From contig CAKVMF010000029.1 in the NCBI GenBank assembly GCA_934771675.1, positions 1 to 9,274 of the forward strand: a DNA stretch of 9,274 nucleotides. Direction: 5' to 3'. The DNA is from an uncultured Clostridia bacterium. GTDB lineage: Bacteria > Bacillota > Clostridia > Christensenellales > UBA1242. The notes below the pieces were generated by a model, which ran no database searches, was not told the DNA's origin, and saw nothing but the letters and a program-made list of their open reading frames with translations. Both the position numbers and the translations under genes were made by a program. Shown here piece by piece: positions 6,495 through 9,274 of the stretch (within the stretch, counting starts at the first letter, position 1; the number at the start of each line of letters is the position of its first letter).

Positions 6495-7835
6495 ATGAAA
6501 ACTCTCATTGCTGGCAGTGGGCTTAGCGGAAAATCCGCTTTTGACTATCTTGAAAAAATTGGAGCAGAAGTTGAATTTGTTCCAAATGAAATTTTAAATT
6601 ATTTTGATAAAGAAAAAGATTTTGAAAAAGCAGACCGATTGTTTGATGGTCTGTCTTTTTTGGTGAAAAGCCCAGGAATAACTTTTGATAATGAGCTAAT
6701 TAAATATGCTTTAAAAAAGAAGGTAAAAATCATTTCAGAGTTGGAGCTTGGACTTGCTGCAAGCAAGGGAGATAAAATTGGCGTTACTGGAACAAATGGA
6801 AAAACTACAACGGTAACACTTATCAATTTTTTGCTAAAAAACTGTGGCAAAAATGTTTACTTGGGTGGGAACATTGGAACACCGGTTACTAGATTTTGTG
6901 ATAAAACAAAGGATGATGATATAACCATTGTTGAAGCATCAAGTTTTCAGTTGGAGCGAAACCGAAATTCTCATTTTCATATTGCAGCAATTTTGAATAT
7001 TACGCCTGACCATTTGAATCATCATAGGTCTATGAAAGACTACATTAAAGCGAAGCAAAACATAACAAAAAAACAGACAGAAAATGATTATCTTTTGCTC
7101 AATGCTGACAGTGAAATTTTGATGCAAAACGTTCCAAAAACCAAGGCTAAAATTTTTTATTTTAGCACAGAAAAACAGGTTGAAGGTTGTTATATTAAAC
7201 GTGGCAGCATATACTTTAATGACAATCTTTCAGAAAAAAAATTGGTGTCGTTAAAAGGTGTGAGATTGGTTGGAAAACACAATCTTCAAAATATACTTTG
7301 TGCGTGCCTTGCTGTTTACTTGGAGCTAAAACGGGTTGATTTGCTTAAAGATATTTCAAACTTTGGAGGAGTTCCGCACCGCATTGAATATGTAAAAACC
7401 ATCAATGGAATTTCGTTTTTTAATGACAGCAAAGCAACAAATATTGATAGCACAAAAGTTGCAATTTCAAGCTTTTCATGTGGCATAAATTTGATTTTGG
7501 GTGGTAGCGATAAAGGGTATGAATTTGATGAAATTTTCGCAAAAATTCCCAAAAATGTGCGAAATATTGCTATTTTTGGTCAAACAAAGCAAAAAATTGC
7601 GATTTCTGCCAAAAAATTTGGTTACAAAAATGTTGTGATTTGCTCTTGTTTAAAAGACTGTGTTTGCAAGCTATATCAACTTGCAAAGCTAGGAGAAATT
7701 GTTTTGCTGTCACCAGCTTGTGCAAGCTTTGATTGCTTTTCAAATTTTGAAGAACGCGGGGTTGTCTTCAAAAAGATTGTCGAGGAGATATCGATATATG
7801 AAAATGCTCAAGTTTGCTGTGAGCAAAAAACCTAA
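6495..7835 (+). CDS. murD: UDP-N-acetylmuramoylalanine--D-glutamate ligase MurD
   Basis: MurD is the cytoplasmic Mur ligase that adds D-glutamate to UDP-MurNAc-L-alanine with ATP. It has 446 residues, full length. The Rossmann-like N-terminus reads LIAGSGLSGKSA (4-15). The ATPase domain has GVTGTNGKTT (96-105), VEASSFQLE (146-154), NITPDHLNHH (168-177) and YIKAKQNI with Lys187 as the probable carbamylated residue, then KHNLQN (261-266). The C-terminal domain has PHRIE (294-298), DSKATN (311-316), GGSDKG (336-341) and SPACASFDCF (406-415), where the usual Gln before the final Phe is Cys. The start at 6495 follows AGGAGG (6486-6491), which overlaps the mraY stop with a rather short 3-nt spacer. 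The last 13 codons overlap ftsW in another frame, so the terminal ENAQVCCEQKT may be shaped by that overlap. Confidence 0.97.
   Translation: MKTLIAGSGLSGKSAFDYLEKIGAEVEFVPNEILNYFDKEKDFEKADRLFDGLSFLVKSPGITFDNELIKYALKKKVKIISELELGLAASKGDKIGVTGTNGKTTTVTLINFLLKNCGKNVYLGGNIGTPVTRFCDKTKDDDITIVEASSFQLERNRNSHFHIAAILNITPDHLNHHRSMKDYIKAKQNITKKQTENDYLLLNADSEILMQNVPKTKAKIFYFSTEKQVEGCYIKRGSIYFNDNLSEKKLVSLKGVRLVGKHNLQNILCACLAVYLELKRVDLLKDISNFGGVPHRIEYVKTINGISFFNDSKATNIDSTKVAISSFSCGINLILGGSDKGYEFDEIFAKIPKNVRNIAIFGQTKQKIAISAKKFGYKNVVICSCLKDCVCKLYQLAKLGEIVLLSPACASFDCFSNFEERGVVFKKIVEEISIYENAQVCCEQKT
7783..7787 (+). promoter_or_regulatory. Ribosome binding site deciding the ftsW start
   Basis: AGGAG inside murD, 10 nt before the ATG at 7798, is the best Shine-Dalgarno near the ftsW N-terminus. 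It argues for 7798 rather than 7804 or the far upstream ATG at 7699, whose extra 33 residues are only murD sequence read in another frame. Confidence 0.65.
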
Positions 7836-8913
7836 GTTTAATTTTTGGATATTTTTCTTAATGCTTTTGCTGGTGGGACTAGGCTGTATGTTTGTTTACA
7901 GTGCAAGTTTTTATTCGGCTGAAATAACTTATGGCGATAAATTTTTCTTTTTGAAAAAACAACTTTTTGGGGTTGGAGTTGGGCTTGCGGTTTATTTCTT
8001 TTTTTCATTTTTTGACTATCAAAAATTCAAGAAAATTTCACCTATAATTTACGCCGTTGGAGTGGTGCTTCTTGCGCTTGTTTTTGTTCCTGGGGTGGGC
8101 TTAAAAAACTATGGGGCAACAAGGTGGATTAACCTTAGGTTCATCACTTTTCAGCCAAGTGAAATTGCAAAAATTTCGTTTATAATTATTGCATCATCAA
8201 TCCTTTCAAAACGGTCTGAAAGTATAAAATCATTCAAGGGAATATTTTTGATTTTGCTTCTTGGAGGCATATACTGTGCACTGATAATTTTGGAACCAAA
8301 TATGTCTATCACCATTTGTATGGCGCTCTTGGTTGTGGTAATGTTATTTTTGGGCGGGGCTAAATTAAAACACTTTTTAATTCTTCTTGTGCCGGCAATT
8401 TTGATGGTTGTTTTGCTTATTGTTATTGAGCCATATAGACTTAAAAGATTGGTTGCATTTTTGGATCCTTTTGCGTCAAAACAAAACGAAGGTTTTCAGC
8501 TGGTTCAGTCTATTCTTGGGATATCTCTTGGTGGGGCATTTGGCTCAGGAATTTTTAAGTCAAGGCAAAAATATTTGTTTCTGCCATTTTCAGAATCCGA
8601 TTTTATTTTTGCAATTATTGCCGAAGAAATTGGGTTTGTTGGAGCGCTTTGTTTGATTTTAATATTTTTGTGTTTGTTTATTTTGATTTTGAAAGTTGCT
8701 AAACATTCGAATGACAAATTTGGATTTTTTCTTTCAGCAGGAATTGGGTCGTTAATCATCATTCAAGTTCTCTTGAATCTTGGAGTGTGTTTGGGACTTT
8801 TGCCGCCGACCGGTTTGCCGTTGCCATTCATTTCCGCAGGTTCAACATCCATAATGATTTTTATGGGTATGGTTGGAATTGTTCAAAACATCTATAAACA
8901 GAGCAGGGGTTAA
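7798..8913 (+). CDS. ftsW: SEDS peptidoglycan glycosyltransferase FtsW/SpoVE
   Basis: SEDS proteins polymerise lipid II into glycan strands at the membrane, in complex with a class B PBP; the partner is probably the PBP encoded at 2137. From the ATG at 7798 the product has 371 residues with about ten transmembrane helices. Family motifs are YSAS (34-37), GATRWINL (106-113), FQPSEIAK (118-125), LEPNMS (165-170), FLDPF (221-225), QLVQSILGISLGGAFGSG (234-251), LPFSESDFIFAIIAEEIGF (262-280) and LPPTGLPLPFISAGS (335-349). Asp268 aligns with the Asp reported essential in FtsW and RodA; the residues before it (Glu-Ser) replace the common His-Thr. The gene overlaps murD by 38 nt. Its place after murD favours FtsW/SpoVE over RodA, but a vegetative or sporulation role cannot be separated by sequence alone. 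No murG follows. Confidence 0.95.
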   Translation: MKMLKFAVSKKPKFNFWIFFLMLLLVGLGCMFVYSASFYSAEITYGDKFFFLKKQLFGVGVGLAVYFFFSFFDYQKFKKISPIIYAVGVVLLALVFVPGVGLKNYGATRWINLRFITFQPSEIAKISFIIIASSILSKRSESIKSFKGIFLILLLGGIYCALIILEPNMSITICMALLVVVMLFLGGAKLKHFLILLVPAILMVVLLIVIEPYRLKRLVAFLDPFASKQNEGFQLVQSILGISLGGAFGSGIFKSRQKYLFLPFSESDFIFAIIAEEIGFVGALCLILIFLCLFILILKVAKHSNDKFGFFLSAGIGSLIIIQVLLNLGVCLGLLPPTGLPLPFISAGSTSIMIFMGMVGIVQNIYKQSRG

Positions 8914-8924
8914 CCCTGCTTTTT
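8902..8924 (+). terminator. Intrinsic terminator overlapping the ftsW stop codon
   Basis: AGCAGGG (8902-8908) and CCCTGCT (8914-8920) form a perfect 7-bp GC-rich stem with the 5-nt loop GTTAA, which contains the ftsW TAA stop. T residues follow (8921-8924, then GTTATTT). The shape fits a Rho-independent terminator. The T-run is short, so partial readthrough into murA is likely. Confidence 0.75.
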
Positions 8925-8939
8925 GTTATTTAACAAAAA
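8920..8939. repeat. AT-rich inverted repeat after the terminator
   Basis: TTTTTGTTA (8920-8928) and TAACAAAAA (8931-8939) are perfect complements separated by TT. The A-run then continues into a C and six T residues (8943-8948). The repeat shares base 8920 with the GC-rich stem, so both hairpins could stack. It may strengthen termination or simply be AT-rich spacer. Confidence 0.5.
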
Positions 8940-8959
8940 AACTTTTTTATTAATAAAAT
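8930..8959 (+). promoter_or_regulatory. Possible sigma-A-type promoter for murA
   Basis: TTAACA (8930-8935) and TAAAAT (8954-8959) each differ by one base from the consensus boxes, with an 18-nt spacer. The terminator just upstream makes a fresh promoter plausible. Against it, transcription would start near 8966, leaving only about 10 nt of leader and reaching into the ribosome binding site, and such matches are common in AT-rich DNA. Confidence 0.3.
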
Positions 8960-8965
8960 ATAGCA

Positions 8966-8971
8966 GAGGTG
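8966..8971 (+). promoter_or_regulatory. Ribosome binding site of murA
   Basis: GAGGTG lies 4 nt before the ATG at 8976 and supports that start, which also gives the expected MurA N-terminus. Confidence 0.7.
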
Positions 8972-8975
8972 TTAT

Positions 8976-9274
8976 ATGAAATATGTGGTTAATGGTGGCA
9001 ACAAACTTTTTGGAAAACTTACGATTGACTCTGCAAAAAATGCTTGTTTGCCAATTATTGCAGCAACAATAATGTGTGATGATGAATGTGTTATTCAAGA
9101 TATTCCGCAGTATCTAGATGTTATTGAAATGGCGGCAATTTTGGAAAAGCTTGGCAAAAAAATTAGTTTTAGCGATGGCAATTTGATTATTTCCGGGTCA
9201 ATAAATACAACGTCGGTTATTATGGCTGAAACAAAAACCTTGCGTTCAAGCATTTTTATGATGGGAAGTATCCC
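8976..9274 (+). CDS. murA: UDP-N-acetylglucosamine 1-carboxyvinyltransferase MurA, 5' part only
   Basis: MurA transfers enolpyruvate from phosphoenolpyruvate to UDP-GlcNAc, the first committed step of peptidoglycan synthesis, in the cytoplasm. Only the first 99 residues are present; the gene continues past the right edge, against a usual length near 420. The N-terminus MKYVVNGGNKLFGKLTIDSA, followed by KNACLPIIAAT, carries the conserved Lys21-Asn22 pair (Lys22-Asn23 in E. coli). IPQYLDVIEMAAILEKLG (43-60) and KTLRSSIFMMGSI (87-99) also fit, with Arg90 at the place of E. coli Arg91. The catalytic, fosfomycin-binding Cys loop lies beyond the window. Many Bacillota carry two murA paralogues; which one this is cannot be told. 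It stands 62 nt after ftsW, behind a terminator, where murG is commonly found. Confidence 0.93.
   Translation, partial: MKYVVNGGNKLFGKLTIDSAKNACLPIIAATIMCDDECVIQDIPQYLDVIEMAAILEKLGKKISFSDGNLIISGSINTTSVIMAETKTLRSSIFMMGSI

Noticed and set aside
7699..7797. An upstream in-frame start that would lengthen FtsW by 33 residues.
   Set aside because: The extra residues are murD coding sequence in another frame, including the conserved SPACASFD region, and the resulting Cys/Gln/Arg-rich peptide is unlike any SEDS N-terminus.
8011..8048. TTGACT and TATAAT inside ftsW as an internal promoter.
   Set aside because: The spacer is 25 nt, too long for a normal sigma-A promoter, and the elements fall in conserved coding sequence.
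8910..9098. A minus-strand open frame over the ftsW-murA gap and the murA start.
   Set aside because: It covers the conserved MurA N-terminus and the terminator, and its translation shows no recognisable features.
1..9274. A search for a novel system, mobile element, CRISPR array, tRNA or rRNA.
   Set aside because: Nearly every base belongs to recognisable dcw genes; I saw no terminal repeats, transposase, repeat-spacer pattern or cloverleaf.

Overview
This window is an uninterrupted stretch of a division and cell wall (dcw) cluster, all on the + strand, from a low-GC, probably clostridial member of the Bacillota. The order is mraZ, rsmH, an ftsL-like gene, a PASTA-type class B penicillin-binding protein (FtsI/SpoVD family), murE, mraY, murD, ftsW/spoVE, and the first third or less of murA, which runs off the right edge. 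The lineage rests on the AT-rich sequence, strong AGGAGG-type ribosome binding sites, the PASTA domain on the PBP, and a gene order close to that of Bacillus and Clostridia. Genus or species cannot be told from this sequence. The DNPR motif in MurE predicts meso-diaminopimelate in the peptidoglycan.

Layout: bases 1-2079 hold the regulator MraZ, the 16S rRNA methyltransferase RsmH and the FtsL-like protein, with gaps of 3 and 13 nt. A 57-nt gap (2080-2136) follows. It is the only sizeable gap before the end of the operon and contains a hairpin that covers the ribosome binding site of the PBP gene. From 2137 to 8913 the PBP, murE, mraY, murD and ftsW genes are tightly packed: 10-nt gap, 4-nt ATGA overlap, 8-nt gap and 38-nt overlap. 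The ftsW stop codon lies in the loop of a GC-rich hairpin followed by T residues, a probable intrinsic terminator. murA begins 62 nt further on, perhaps from its own promoter.

Together the genes cover lipid-linked peptidoglycan precursor synthesis (MurA first step, MurD and MurE amino acid additions, MraY lipid I formation) and the septal synthase pair (FtsW glycosyltransferase with the class B PBP transpeptidase). The FtsL-like protein is the likely scaffold or activator of that pair, and MraZ is the likely transcriptional regulator. murF is absent between murE and mraY, and murG is absent after ftsW, so both must lie elsewhere if present.

I see no mobile element, CRISPR array, RNA gene or foreign island. 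The unusual points are modest: the RBS-covering hairpin before the PBP gene, an exact 17-nt repeat just before both the PBP and murE starts, an FtsL-like protein with a long Tyr/Gln/Ser/Asp-rich cytoplasmic tail, a cluster of four cysteines around the PBP active site, and the composite terminator/promoter region before murA.
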